This document shows positions 44,282-53,137 of a stretch of DNA of 64,000 bases, piece after piece; the first letter of the stretch is position 1, and each line of letters starts with the position of its first letter. The notes below the pieces were generated by a model. The model searched no databases and was not told where the DNA came from. It saw nothing but the letters and a program-made list of their open reading frames with translations. The position numbers and the translations under genes are program-made. This DNA comes from Bacteroidota bacterium (GTDB lineage: Bacteria; Bacteroidota; Bacteroidia; Chitinophagales; Chitinophagaceae): positions 1-64,000 of the forward strand of contig JAFDXY010000009.1 of assembly GCA_018267725.1 (NCBI GenBank). The letters run 5' to 3'.

Positions 44282-45207
44282 TGAGTGTTTGGAATTTTAT
44301 AGAAACCAAACTACAGCATGACTTTAATGTTATGCTGCTTTTTGTTGCAGAAAGTATTGGCTCATCTCCCGGAAAAGCAGGATTTGCAATGGCTGTAGCC
44401 AATGATGATAGTTTTAACGGAACAATTGGTGGTGGAATAATGGAATACAAATTAGTTGAAAAAGCAAAAAGTTTATTACAACAAAACCATCAAACAATTT
44501 TTTTGCAAGAGCAATATCACGATAAAATTCATGCAAAAAATCAAAGTGGAATGATTTGCAGTGGAAGTCAAAAAATTATTTTCGTTCCACTATCAGAAAA
44601 AGATTTAAGCACCATTCAATCTATCAACCATCAAACAAAAAAATCTTTCAGCATAACAACAAATAGTTTTACTGCAAATAATTTTGAGTTAAACGAGTGG
44701 AAATTTATTGATGAAAATAATTGGCAATACACACAAAACATTATTCAGCAAAATGTTATTCATATTATTGGCGGCGGGCATTGTGGTTTAGCACTTTCAG
44801 AGCTTATGAGTTTTCTTGGATTTTATATTCATATTTATGATGATAGAGAAAATTTAAATACAGTTGAACAAAATTATTACGCACACGAAAAACATTTAGT
44901 TAATTACGAAAACATAAATAATTTTTTAAATGCTTCAGCAAAAGATTATGTTGTGTTAATGACAATTGGTTACAGAACCGATAAAATTATTCTAAGTCAA
45001 ATTATTAAAAATTCTTATTACTATTTAGGTTTATTAGGAAGTGAGAAAAAAATTAATACACTATTTACCGAATTAAAGCAAGAAGGTGTTAATGATGATT
45101 TATTAAATAAAATTCATACACCAATTGGTGTTAATATTAACAGCCAAACAACTCAAGAAATTGCTGTAAGCATTGCAGCCGAAATTATAAAAGTAAAAAA
45201 TACTTAA
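44281..45207 (+). CDS. xdhC: XdhC family molybdenum cofactor insertion protein
   Basis: A 308-residue maturation factor that binds and sulfurates molybdopterin and delivers it to XdhB. The N-terminal XdhC/CoxI domain contains ESIGSSPGKAGFAM and GTIGGGIMEYKLVE; the conserved Cys is in GMICSGSQ. The C-terminal Rossmann domain begins near residue 155 with VIHIIGGGHCGLALSELMSFLGF and includes YYLGLLGSEKK and HTPIGVNI. Last gene of the operon, overlapping the DUF6986 stop by one base and converging on the next gene with 10 bp between stops. Confidence 0.95.
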   Translation: MSVWNFIETKLQHDFNVMLLFVAESIGSSPGKAGFAMAVANDDSFNGTIGGGIMEYKLVEKAKSLLQQNHQTIFLQEQYHDKIHAKNQSGMICSGSQKIIFVPLSEKDLSTIQSINHQTKKSFSITTNSFTANNFELNEWKFIDENNWQYTQNIIQQNVIHIIGGGHCGLALSELMSFLGFYIHIYDDRENLNTVEQNYYAHEKHLVNYENINNFLNASAKDYVVLMTIGYRTDKIILSQIIKNSYYYLGLLGSEKKINTLFTELKQEGVNDDLLNKIHTPIGVNINSQTTQEIAVSIAAEIIKVKNT

Positions 45208-45217
45208 TCAATATAAA

Positions 45218-45613
45218 TTATCTTCTTCTGTAATAACGCCGTCCATAATATTTAGGATAATAAACAGGAGCAGGTCTTATATAAACAACATTTGGTGCAT
45301 AATAAGGATAATAATACGGAGATTGAATAATAACCTGAGGTGCGGGCATTACCATTTGCGGTTGTGGTTGAACAACAACAGGAGGTTGTGTACTATCTAT
45401 TACAGTTGGTTGTTGCGGTGCTACAACTTGTGGCTGAACAATAATTGGAGGTGAGGCTACAATTACTCTTGGTGCAACTCTATAATTTCCGTAAGGGTAA
45501 TAATAACCCGGAAAACCAAAATTTAACCCAATTCCAAAACGTATTTGTGCTTTTACCTGAAAAGAAATTAATGTTGCAAATACTGCTACACCAATAACAA
45601 GAAATTTTTTCAT
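45218..45613 (-). CDS. Exported Pro/Tyr/Gln-rich small protein
   Basis: A 131-residue protein with a signal peptide (residues 1-22, ..QVKAQ). The rest is low-complexity: GFPGYYYPYGNY, repeated VVQPQPQ- and PAPQV-type stretches, YYYPYYAPN, and a basic end (GRRYYRRR). Probably an extended periplasmic or cell-surface protein; no family recognised. ATG at 45613 is preferred over the GTG one codon upstream. Confidence 0.75.
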   Translation of the reverse strand: MKKFLVIGVAVFATLISFQVKAQIRFGIGLNFGFPGYYYPYGNYRVAPRVIVASPPIIVQPQVVAPQQPTVIDSTQPPVVVQPQPQMVMPAPQVIIQSPYYYPYYAPNVVYIRPAPVYYPKYYGRRYYRRR

Positions 45614-45788
45614 CACTTACATTTTAATGATTAAACAAATCATTATGCAGAAAGGTTACATGAAATTATAAGCAGTTATTCTTACAGCAAAAAAGTAATT
45701 GTTAAAGAATATAAATTATCGGTAAACAAGTAATTTATTAACCAAAAATGAATTAAAATTTAAAAGTAGTCCAATATTTCATAGCCAT

Positions 45789-45796
45789 TATCTTTG
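45789..45796 (+). promoter_or_regulatory. Putative -7 promoter box (TAnnTTTG)
   Basis: TATCTTTG followed by CCGCCCA, 20 bp before the start of the TPR membrane protein gene; the expected -33 TTTG is not well conserved. Confidence 0.5.
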
Positions 45797-45815
45797 CCGC
45801 CCATAACAGTAAGTC

Positions 45816-46469
45816 ATGAAGTTTTATAATTTTATTATTAAGTATCGTTTACAATTAAGTTTGGCAGTAATTGTTTTAGGTGTTGTACTAAATGTAACAG
45901 GCACAGGTTTTTGGCCTACTTTCCCTTTATATTTTATTAGTGTAATTGGTGTGTTCACTCATTTTTTTATTGGGCCATTACGTTTAATACAAAAACCAAT
46001 GGAAGAAGGAAAAGTAGAAGAAGTAGAAAAAATTCTAAATACTATAAAATTTCCTAATCTTTTATACAAGCCCATTCGTTCTACTTATTATACTATTAAA
46101 GGTAATATGGCAATGATGAAACAAGATTTTGATACTGCCGAAAAACATTTAAAAAAGAGTAGCGAATTAGGTGCTCCTATGCCCGAAGCCGAAGGTGCAA
46201 ATAAATTACAATTAGGAATGATGGCTATGCAAAAAGGAGATTTTAAACAAGCAGAAAGTTATGTGCGTGCCGCTATTCGTGCCGGTATTCCCGATAAAGA
46301 AAGTGAAGCAGTTGCTTATTTAAGTATGTGTCAAATTTTTATGAACAAACGAGAGTTTAGAGCTGCAAAAGATTTTTTTAGAAAAGCAAAAGCATGCAAG
46401 CCTAAAACACAACAAGTTGTTGAACAGATTAAAGATTTAGAAAAATATATTTCAAGAGTTCCGGGATAA
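45816..46469 (+). CDS. Membrane-anchored TPR protein
   Basis: A 217-residue protein. Two transmembrane helices at about 11-30 and 33-55 are followed by a helical TPR-like domain (about 70-205; units such as YYTIKGNMAMMKQDFDTAEKHLKKS and MMAMQKGDFKQAESYVRAA). It is probably a cytoplasm-facing scaffold. Common in related genomes without known function. Single gene, ended by the hairpin at 46502-46525 that it shares with the convergent M16 pair. Confidence 0.8.
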   Translation: MKFYNFIIKYRLQLSLAVIVLGVVLNVTGTGFWPTFPLYFISVIGVFTHFFIGPLRLIQKPMEEGKVEEVEKILNTIKFPNLLYKPIRSTYYTIKGNMAMMKQDFDTAEKHLKKSSELGAPMPEAEGANKLQLGMMAMQKGDFKQAESYVRAAIRAGIPDKESEAVAYLSMCQIFMNKREFRAAKDFFRKAKACKPKTQQVVEQIKDLEKYISRVPG

Positions 46470-46501
46470 TTTTTTACAATATTCATATATACTCTCAAAC
46501 A

Positions 46502-46530
46502 AAAGCCCCGCAAATGCGAGGCTTTAATTT
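46502..46530. terminator. Bidirectional intrinsic terminator
   Basis: A 10-bp stem with one C-A mismatch (46502-46511 with 46516-46525), A's before and T's after. It sits between convergent genes and has almost the same stem as 15-39 and 63574-63598. Confidence 0.8.
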
Positions 46531-46552
46531 TATTATTATTTTATGAAAGTAA

Positions 46553-48610
46553 TTATTTCCAATCATCGGTTTTTAAACCTTGATTCACTTTTACTTCTGT
46601 AACATTTATAGTAAGTTTTTGCCCGCCTTGATCTAAAATTATTTTAGTAGGAATTTGTACACCGTTATATACTTTATATTCAGGATAGTAAGATTGAATT
46701 AAAAACTTTTGACCTTGCATTTCTTTTTGTTGTGTTGTTTTAACTTTTAAACTTGTTGCAACATCATAATAATTGGTAACAGTTCTGCCCTTAGAAGATT
46801 TTACTTCAACTGCATAAGCATCTTTACCATCAACAGATTCTATTCCTTTTAAAGTGTAAGTATAATTATGTGTTGAATAATAAGTTTCCTCTATTAAAGC
46901 AGCTTCTTCATCTAACTCTTCTTTATCATCTTCTTCTACCGGAGTAGTTTGTCCTTGTTGCGATGCACTATATACACCAGTTTTAGCCATTTGTTTTTGA
47001 AATACCATTCCTTGCATACTAATTGTTTGTATAAAATTATTAGGCAAAACATATTTTTGAGTGAAGCTTAAATTCATTCCTTGCACAGCTAAAGAGCCGT
47101 TTAATTCTACATCTTTAATATCTTTTAATTTATCGCCACCTCTTGCTGCAATGGCTTTGTTTATAATACTTTCAGCAGTTACCGAAGGATCTACTTTCTT
47201 TTCGGTTGGTGCTTCTACGGGGTTTCCTTCTACATCAAAATATTTTATTTCGCCATATTTAGCTAAATCTTTTGCAATTTCTTTTGCATTACCAACAATA
47301 ACAATAGTTAAATTATTTTCAGGAATATATTTATCGGCAATGGCTTTAACTTTAGCAGCATCTACAATTGATAAATTTTTTAAATAATTTTCATAATAAT
47401 TTGAAGGTAAGTTGTAACGTGCCACATCTAATGCAAAACCTGCAATAGTAGCCGGGTTTTCTAAACTTCTTGCAAAACTTCCACTTATTTCATTTTTAAT
47501 TAAATCAACTTCATCTTTTGTTGCTGTTTCGGTTCTTATTTTATTAAACTCATATAAAAACTGACCAATAGCACTATCTGTTTTTTCATTTCTTACCGAT
47601 GCACTTGCCGTAAAATTTCCAACTAATTTATCGCTTGAAATAGATGCATATGCTCCGTAAGTAAATCCATATTTTTCACGTAAACTTTTATATAAACGTG
47701 CAGATGCACCACCACCTAAAATATTGCCCGTAACTACAGAAGGTATTACATCTTGCGTGCCTGGTTTTAATTGAATAGGAGCTACTAAATTAATAACGCT
47801 TTGTACAGATGCTGGTCTATTAACCAATGCAATAAAAGTTTTTGCAGCAGGTGTTGGCGTTTTATAAATAGGTTTAGGTACTACACCTTTTTGCCATGCA
47901 CCAAAATTAGTTGTTGCTAATTTTTTTGCTTCTTCAACCGTAATGTCTCCAACAAAAATTAAATAAGCAATATTAGGTTTCCAATAAGTATTAAAATATT
48001 TTTTAATATCGTTTACCGTTACATTTTTAACAGTAGCTTCAGTTTCAATTTCTCCGTAAGGATGATTGCCACCATACATTAATTTATTTGTAACATTGCT
48101 GGCAATAGTATTTGGATCATCTTTTGCTTGTGCCAAACCCGATAAAGTTTGTTTGCGAATTTTTTCTAATTCATTATCAGCCAAAGCTGGTCTTAAAGCA
48201 ATATCTGCCATTAATGCAACTACTTTATTAAAATTATTTGTAAGAGATGAACCGCTAACACTTGTTGCCGAAGTAGAAATATTGGCACCTAAAAAATCTA
48301 TGGCTTCATCTAATTCTGCTTTTTTCATTTTAATAGTACCTCTGCGTAATAACTGACCTGCCATATCTGTTAAGCCTGCTTTATTTCCTTCTATTATTGC
48401 ATCTCTATCAATTGTTAAAATAGCTGAAACCCTTGGCAGTTTTGTGTTTCGTACAACAAATACTTTTAATCCGTTTGTTAGCCTAAACGTATCGGGTTTA
48501 CCAATTTTAATATTAGGTGCAGGGTTGGGTTGTGGTGCTTTTGTTCTATCTACCTGTGCCATTAATGCAATAGGCAATATAAATAATGTATAGAGAAATA
48601 TTTTTTTCAT
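46553..48610 (-). CDS. M16 peptidase-like protein, non-catalytic partner with extra C-terminal domain
   Basis: A 685-residue exported protein (signal peptide 1-18, ..IALMAQ). Residues about 35-450 form the M16B fold, but the HxxEH zinc motif is missing: the corresponding place reads GLTDMAGQLLRRGT. It therefore resembles the non-catalytic subunit of two-subunit M16 peptidases. After about residue 475 it has an additional roughly 200-residue domain (ARGGDKLKDIKDVELNGSL onward, with an acidic stretch EEDDKEELDEE) that looks like a LolA-type lipoprotein-binding sheet (inference). The frame is open to 48721, but ATG at 48610 gives the signal peptide. The catalytic partner lies directly upstream. 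Confidence 0.88.
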   Translation of the reverse strand: MKKIFLYTLFILPIALMAQVDRTKAPQPNPAPNIKIGKPDTFRLTNGLKVFVVRNTKLPRVSAILTIDRDAIIEGNKAGLTDMAGQLLRRGTIKMKKAELDEAIDFLGANISTSATSVSGSSLTNNFNKVVALMADIALRPALADNELEKIRKQTLSGLAQAKDDPNTIASNVTNKLMYGGNHPYGEIETEATVKNVTVNDIKKYFNTYWKPNIAYLIFVGDITVEEAKKLATTNFGAWQKGVVPKPIYKTPTPAAKTFIALVNRPASVQSVINLVAPIQLKPGTQDVIPSVVTGNILGGGASARLYKSLREKYGFTYGAYASISSDKLVGNFTASASVRNEKTDSAIGQFLYEFNKIRTETATKDEVDLIKNEISGSFARSLENPATIAGFALDVARYNLPSNYYENYLKNLSIVDAAKVKAIADKYIPENNLTIVIVGNAKEIAKDLAKYGEIKYFDVEGNPVEAPTEKKVDPSVTAESIINKAIAARGGDKLKDIKDVELNGSLAVQGMNLSFTQKYVLPNNFIQTISMQGMVFQKQMAKTGVYSASQQGQTTPVEEDDKEELDEEAALIEETYYSTHNYTYTLKGIESVDGKDAYAVEVKSSKGRTVTNYYDVATSLKVKTTQQKEMQGQKFLIQSYYPEYKVYNGVQIPTKIILDQGGQKLTINVTEVKVNQGLKTDDWK

Positions 48611-48659
48611 TTTATAATTTTTTATCATATTAAAAATGTTGTTTATTCCAAGTTGAATT

Positions 48660-50012
48660 TTACTTTCCGTTTGTTGTATATTTTTCTTTTGTGCCTTTAG
48701 GTACATAATACAATACCACACGGTTATCTTTATTCAAATATTTCTTGGCAACATTTAGTACATCTTCTCTTGTTACTTTATCAAATTTTAAAATTTCTGT
48801 ATTAATTAAATTAGCATCTCCAAAATATACTTCATAATTAGCTAAGGTTTCTGCAATGCCTTCCATTGTACTGTTGCGTGTAACAAAAGAAGTGGTTATT
48901 TGGTTTTTTACTTTTTGAAATTCTTTTTCGCTAACCAAATTTGTTTTTATATCATTCACAACAGAATCAATATTTAATTCTAAAACATTAGGTTGCACAC
49001 CAGCATTTGCAATACCATAAGTAATAAATAAGCCTGCATCTTCTAATGCATAATTAAACGCACCCGATTGTACTGCCAACTGTTTTTCATCAACAATTTT
49101 TTTATTTAGGCGTGAAGAGTTTCCGCCCGATAAAACTGTTCTTAAAATATTAAATGCATAATACTCATCACTGCCTTGTTTGGGTGCACGATAAGCTTGA
49201 ACAACAGCAGGTAATTGTATATTATCTTCTATAACATCTCTTACTTCATGCCCCAACGGCGGCTCTACTACTGTTGGGCGAGGAATAGGTTTAGTGCCCA
49301 TTGGTATGGTAGCAAAATAAGCTTCAATTTGTTTTTTTGTTTCGGCAATATCAATATCACCAGCTACAGTTAATACACAATTATTGGGTACATAAAACGT
49401 ATGATAAAAATCTGTAAAGTCACTTAATTTAGCACGGCTTAAATGTTCCATACTTCCAATAACATCCCAATGATAAGGTGTAACAGTAAATGCTCTTTTA
49501 AAAATTTCGCTAATAATTGTTCCATAAGGTTGATTATCAAAACGTAATCTTCTTTCTTCTTTTACAACTTCTTTTTGTGTGTTTACACCAACATCTTCAA
49601 TTTTTGCATGTAACATTCTTTCGCTTTCTAACCATAAACCAATTTTGTATTGATTGCTTGGAAAAAGTTCATAATAATAAGTTCTGTCTTGCGTAGTGTT
49701 GGCATTATTATAACCACCTGCGTTTGATGTGTATTTATCAAACTCTCCACGTTTTACATTATCACTTCCTTCAAACATTAAATGTTCAAAAAAATGAGCA
49801 AAGCCTGTGTGTGCCGTGTCTTCATTTTTAGAACCTACATGATACAATGCCGATACTGCAACTACTGGTGCAGTATTATCTTGATGCAGTATAACTTTTA
49901 ATCCGTTGGGTAATGTGTATTTCTCAAATTTAATTTTGGGTGCTTGTGCCAAAAGGCTGCCAACATTTAGCAGTAAAGCTAATGGCAATGCAGGTTTTAT
50001 CCATTTACGCAT
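48660..50012 (-). CDS. M16 family zinc peptidase (catalytic subunit)
   Basis: A 450-residue exported protease (signal peptide 1-22, ..GSLLAQ). The inverted zinc motif HFFEH (in GFAHFFEHLMFEGS) is present near residue 75, and the downstream ligand Glu lies in TQKEVVKEERR, followed by the QPYG segment. The pairing domain contains GGNSSRLNKKIVDEKQLA. With the non-catalytic gene 49 bp downstream it should form a heterodimeric periplasmic peptidase. ATG at 50012. Confidence 0.93.
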   Translation of the reverse strand: MRKWIKPALPLALLLNVGSLLAQAPKIKFEKYTLPNGLKVILHQDNTAPVVAVSALYHVGSKNEDTAHTGFAHFFEHLMFEGSDNVKRGEFDKYTSNAGGYNNANTTQDRTYYYELFPSNQYKIGLWLESERMLHAKIEDVGVNTQKEVVKEERRLRFDNQPYGTIISEIFKRAFTVTPYHWDVIGSMEHLSRAKLSDFTDFYHTFYVPNNCVLTVAGDIDIAETKKQIEAYFATIPMGTKPIPRPTVVEPPLGHEVRDVIEDNIQLPAVVQAYRAPKQGSDEYYAFNILRTVLSGGNSSRLNKKIVDEKQLAVQSGAFNYALEDAGLFITYGIANAGVQPNVLELNIDSVVNDIKTNLVSEKEFQKVKNQITTSFVTRNSTMEGIAETLANYEVYFGDANLINTEILKFDKVTREDVLNVAKKYLNKDNRVVLYYVPKGTKEKYTTNGK

Positions 50013-50071
50013 AATAATTATTTAAATTTATTATGTGCAATATAAAGAAAAAAGTTGCGAAGGAAAATGAA

Positions 50072-50962
50072 TTATTTTAAAAGGCTCGCTACTAAATTAG
50101 CATTAACAGTTGCAGCATTATGCCATTGAATAGCAGTATCTTTTTTAAACCAAGTTAATTGCCTTTTAGCGTAATGACGTGTATTAATTTTAATTTGATT
50201 AACGGCTTGTTGTAAATTACAGTTGTCATCTAAATAATTAAACAGTTCTTTATAACCAACTGTTTGTAAGGCATTTAAGTTTTTAAATTGAATTAAAGAT
50301 TTTACTTCATTTAATAATCCATCATTCATCATAATATCAACACGATTATTAATATTGTTATACAATTCTTCTTTAGATAATTCTAAGCCAATTTTTATAA
50401 TATTAAATGGGCGTTTTATTTTTTTGTTTTGTTTGAAATTGGTGATTGATTTACCTGTTGCAGTAATTATTTCTAATGCACGCATTAAACGCTGCGGATT
50501 TTGTTGCTCGGCTGTTTGCCAAAAAAAGTTGTCTTTTATTTTTACTTCATTTTGAAGCCAGCTTAAACCATTTTGATTGTATTGTTGAATAATATTATTT
50601 CTTACAAATGCAGGTATATTAGGCATTTCATCTATTCCTTCACAAAAAGTTTTAATGTACAAACCTGTACCGCCAACCATAACAGCAATATTATTTTCTT
50701 TAAAAATTTCTTCGGCACATTGTAAAGCATACTTTTCAAACAAGCCTGCATTTACCTCTTGATGAATAGAATGAGAATTAATAAAATAATGATAAACCGT
50801 TTGTAGTTCTTTACTGCTTGGTTTTGCTACACCAATATTTAATTCTTTATAACATTGCCTTGAATCTGCCGAAATAATTTTTGTATTAAATATTTGTGCA
50901 AGTTGTATTGCAAAATTTGTTTTACCAACTGCCGTTGGGCCAACAATAACAATAACTGTATT
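50072..50962 (-). CDS. miaA: tRNA dimethylallyltransferase; start codon unresolved
   Basis: MiaA transfers a dimethylallyl group to A37 of tRNAs reading UNN codons. About 297 codons from TGTVIVIVGPTAVGKT-equivalent sequence (NTVIVIVGPTAVGKT, P-loop near 50940) to the stop. Further motifs: ISADSRQCYKELNIGVAKPS, GGTGLYIKTFCEGI, and C-terminal RQLTWFKKD. The frame is open up to 51004 but has no ATG, GTG or TTG before or near the P-loop; the first TTG (50743) would remove the P-loop. The place where the start should be is filled by a 7-bp tandem repeat (50963-51011). Either a non-standard codon (ATA/ATT) is used, the gene is broken, or the sequence is wrong there. Confidence 0.85.
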   Translation of the reverse strand, partial: NTVIVIVGPTAVGKTNFAIQLAQIFNTKIISADSRQCYKELNIGVAKPSSKELQTVYHYFINSHSIHQEVNAGLFEKYALQCAEEIFKENNIAVMVGGTGLYIKTFCEGIDEMPNIPAFVRNNIIQQYNQNGLSWLQNEVKIKDNFFWQTAEQQNPQRLMRALEIITATGKSITNFKQNKKIKRPFNIIKIGLELSKEELYNNINNRVDIMMNDGLLNEVKSLIQFKNLNALQTVGYKELFNYLDDNCNLQQAVNQIKINTRHYAKRQLTWFKKDTAIQWHNAATVNANLVASLLK

Positions 50963-51011
50963 TTTTGAGTTATGAGTTATGAGTTTTGAGTTATGAGTTA
51001 TGAGTTATGAG
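50963..51011. repeat. 7-bp tandem repeat at the miaA start
   Basis: Seven units of TTATGAG or TTTTGAG in the order T-A-A-T-A-A-A (third base), giving a 21-bp higher-order period. It occupies the expected initiation region of miaA. Confidence 0.92.
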
Positions 51012-51049
51012 AATTTCATTTGCACATTTCTAATTTGCATATTTACACA

Positions 51050-51598
51050 TTAGAATTCTTCATCGCTTCCTCCTTCTTCTGTTTCTATATTTTCTTCGCC
51101 TTCTTCACCAAAACCATCTGATGCTTCTTTCAAATCATATTTTTCTTCTATATCTGTAAACTTATTTCCCAATATACTTTTGGTGCCGTATTGTTGCGGG
51201 CCAATTCCTTCAACACGTGTAACAGACGGGTAATTTATTTGCGGATTTTCTTCCTTATTTATATTAATTAATTCTATTAAAAAAGTCCAGTTTTTTGCAA
51301 AATCATACACATAAATAAATTTCTGATTAGTATCTCTAATCTCACTGCCAATAGTAGTTTCAGCCATTAACAATGGTGGTGCAACATAGCTTTTATCATA
51401 AACTGCAAAACTTATTTCTCTACCACGTTGCCAAAAATCGTTACTACGAAAAAATGTTGACTGATGTTTGTTATCAAATTCATACGATTTTAAAATACCC
51501 GTATGCAAATCGGCAAATGTTTGTGTATGTTTTAGTACAACATCGCGATAAATTCCTTCATCTTCTTCTAAATAAATTCTAAATTTTAATATGGCCAT
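51050..51598 (-). CDS. pRiA4b ORF-3-like domain protein
   Basis: A 182-residue protein. The first 135 residues fit the plasmid pRiA4b ORF-3-like family (LKFRIYLEEDEGIYRDVVLKHTQTFADLHTGI, then FVYDFAKNW-like YVYDFAKNWTFLIEL). The C-terminal 45 residues are strongly acidic (EEGEENIETEEGGSDEEF). Despite the family's plasmid name, no mobile context is seen; the gene sits between cca and miaA. Function unknown. Confidence 0.85.
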   Translation of the reverse strand: MAILKFRIYLEEDEGIYRDVVLKHTQTFADLHTGILKSYEFDNKHQSTFFRSNDFWQRGREISFAVYDKSYVAPPLLMAETTIGSEIRDTNQKFIYVYDFAKNWTFLIELININKEENPQINYPSVTRVEGIGPQQYGTKSILGNKFTDIEEKYDLKEASDGFGEEGEENIETEEGGSDEEF

Positions 51599-51647
51599 TA
51601 TATGTAATATTTACGATATATGATGTATAGTTAAACGAAAATACAAT

Positions 51648-53066
51648 TTATTTAATGGGTTGCAAGTTTAACTCAATTGCTTTTTCTAACATAAAATTAT
51701 AAGCAGCATTGTAATTGTTTGCAATAAGCCCATCTAAAATAGCTTCTCTAATTGCATCTTTAATTATGCCTACTCTTTTTTCGGGTTTTAAACCAAACGT
51801 TTGCATAATAATTTCTCCGGTAATGGGTGGTTGCCAATTGCGAATATTGTCTTTTTCTTCCACTTCTTTCATTCTTAATTGCACCAATTCAAAATTTTGC
51901 AAATAGCGTTTAACTTTAGTTTGATTTTTACTTGTTATATCTGCTTTGCAAAGCATCATTAATGCATCTACATCTTCTCCTGCATCAAAAATTAATCTTC
52001 GTATAGCACTATCGGTAATATTTTCTTTAGTTAAACTTATGGGCCTTAAATGCAGCAATACTAATTTTTGCACCAACTTCATTTTTTCGTTTAAAGGCAA
52101 TTTAAGTTTTGCAAATATTTTAGGAACCATTTTAGCACCTACAACTTCATGACCATGAAAAGTAAATCCGTGTCCTTCTTCAAACCTTTTGGTAGCGGGC
52201 TTTCCAATATCATGCAACAGTGCAGCCCAACGCAACCATAAATCGTTTGTATGGTTTGAAATATTATCTAACACTTGTAGTGTGTGATAAAAATTATCTT
52301 TATGTCCTTTGCCATCAACATATTCTGCACCATGCAACGCCATCATTTGCGGAAAAATAATTTGCAATAAACCGCTTTTACTTAACAAATCCCATCCTAC
52401 AGATGGTTTTGCGGTAAGCATAATTTTATTTAATTCATCGGCAATTCTTTCATACGAAATAATTTTTATACGTTCTGCATTTTGAACAATTGCATTGAAT
52501 GTTTTATTGGTAATTGTAAAATTTAATTGCGTTGCAAAACGAATGGCACGCATCATTCTTAACGGATCATCGCTAAATGTTTCTAAAGGTTCTAAAGGTG
52601 TTTGAATAATTTTTTGTTGAATGTCATTTAATCCGTTAAACGGGTCTATTAACTCGCCAAAATTTTGTTTGTTTAATGCAACGGCTAAAGCATTAATGGT
52701 AAAATCTCTTCTGTTTTGATCATCTTCTAAACTGCCCGATTCTACAATAGGTTTGCGGCTGTTACGGTTATAACTTTCTTTTCTTGCTCCAACAAATTCA
52801 ATTTCAAAATCATCAATTTTTATTTGTGCAGTTCCAAAATTTTTAAAGAATGCCACATAAGGTTTGGGTTTAAATTTTTCGGCTACCGCATTTGCAAATG
52901 CAATACCATTACCAATGCAAACTATATCTGCATCTTTGGTTGTACGACAAATAATTTTATCTCTTACAAAACCACCTACTAAATAGGCGGGCATGTTTAA
53001 AGCATCTGCTACATTGCCAATAATTCTAAAAATATTTTCTTCTTTTTCTGAGAAAGAAATTTGCAT
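51648..53066 (-). CDS. cca: CCA-adding tRNA nucleotidyltransferase with HD domain
   Basis: A 472-residue class II nucleotidyltransferase adding or repairing the tRNA 3' CCA. Motifs: YLVGGFVRDKII, the DAD metal pair in TKDADIVCIG, RRDFTINALAVAL and DPLRMMRAIRFA; an HD phosphohydrolase-like domain follows (RWAALLHDIGKPATKRF, HGHEVVGAKM). The tRNA in this window lacks encoded CCA, consistent with the need for this enzyme. ATG at 53066. Confidence 0.96.
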   Translation of the reverse strand: MQISFSEKEENIFRIIGNVADALNMPAYLVGGFVRDKIICRTTKDADIVCIGNGIAFANAVAEKFKPKPYVAFFKNFGTAQIKIDDFEIEFVGARKESYNRNSRKPIVESGSLEDDQNRRDFTINALAVALNKQNFGELIDPFNGLNDIQQKIIQTPLEPLETFSDDPLRMMRAIRFATQLNFTITNKTFNAIVQNAERIKIISYERIADELNKIMLTAKPSVGWDLLSKSGLLQIIFPQMMALHGAEYVDGKGHKDNFYHTLQVLDNISNHTNDLWLRWAALLHDIGKPATKRFEEGHGFTFHGHEVVGAKMVPKIFAKLKLPLNEKMKLVQKLVLLHLRPISLTKENITDSAIRRLIFDAGEDVDALMMLCKADITSKNQTKVKRYLQNFELVQLRMKEVEEKDNIRNWQPPITGEIIMQTFGLKPEKRVGIIKDAIREAILDGLIANNYNAAYNFMLEKAIELNLQPIK

Positions 53067-53137
53067 GCAACAAAAATAAGGGTGAGTAATGAGTAGCTAA
53101 TAATAATTAAGAAGAAAAACAATAACTTGATAAGAAA

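Noticed and set aside
50743..50745. TTG at 50743 as the miaA start
   Set aside because: It would remove the P-loop and the conserved DSRQ region, both encoded in frame upstream.
51050..51598. pRiA4b ORF-3-like gene as evidence of a plasmid or transposon
   Set aside because: The family is common in chromosomes; no transposase, inverted ends or target duplications are nearby.
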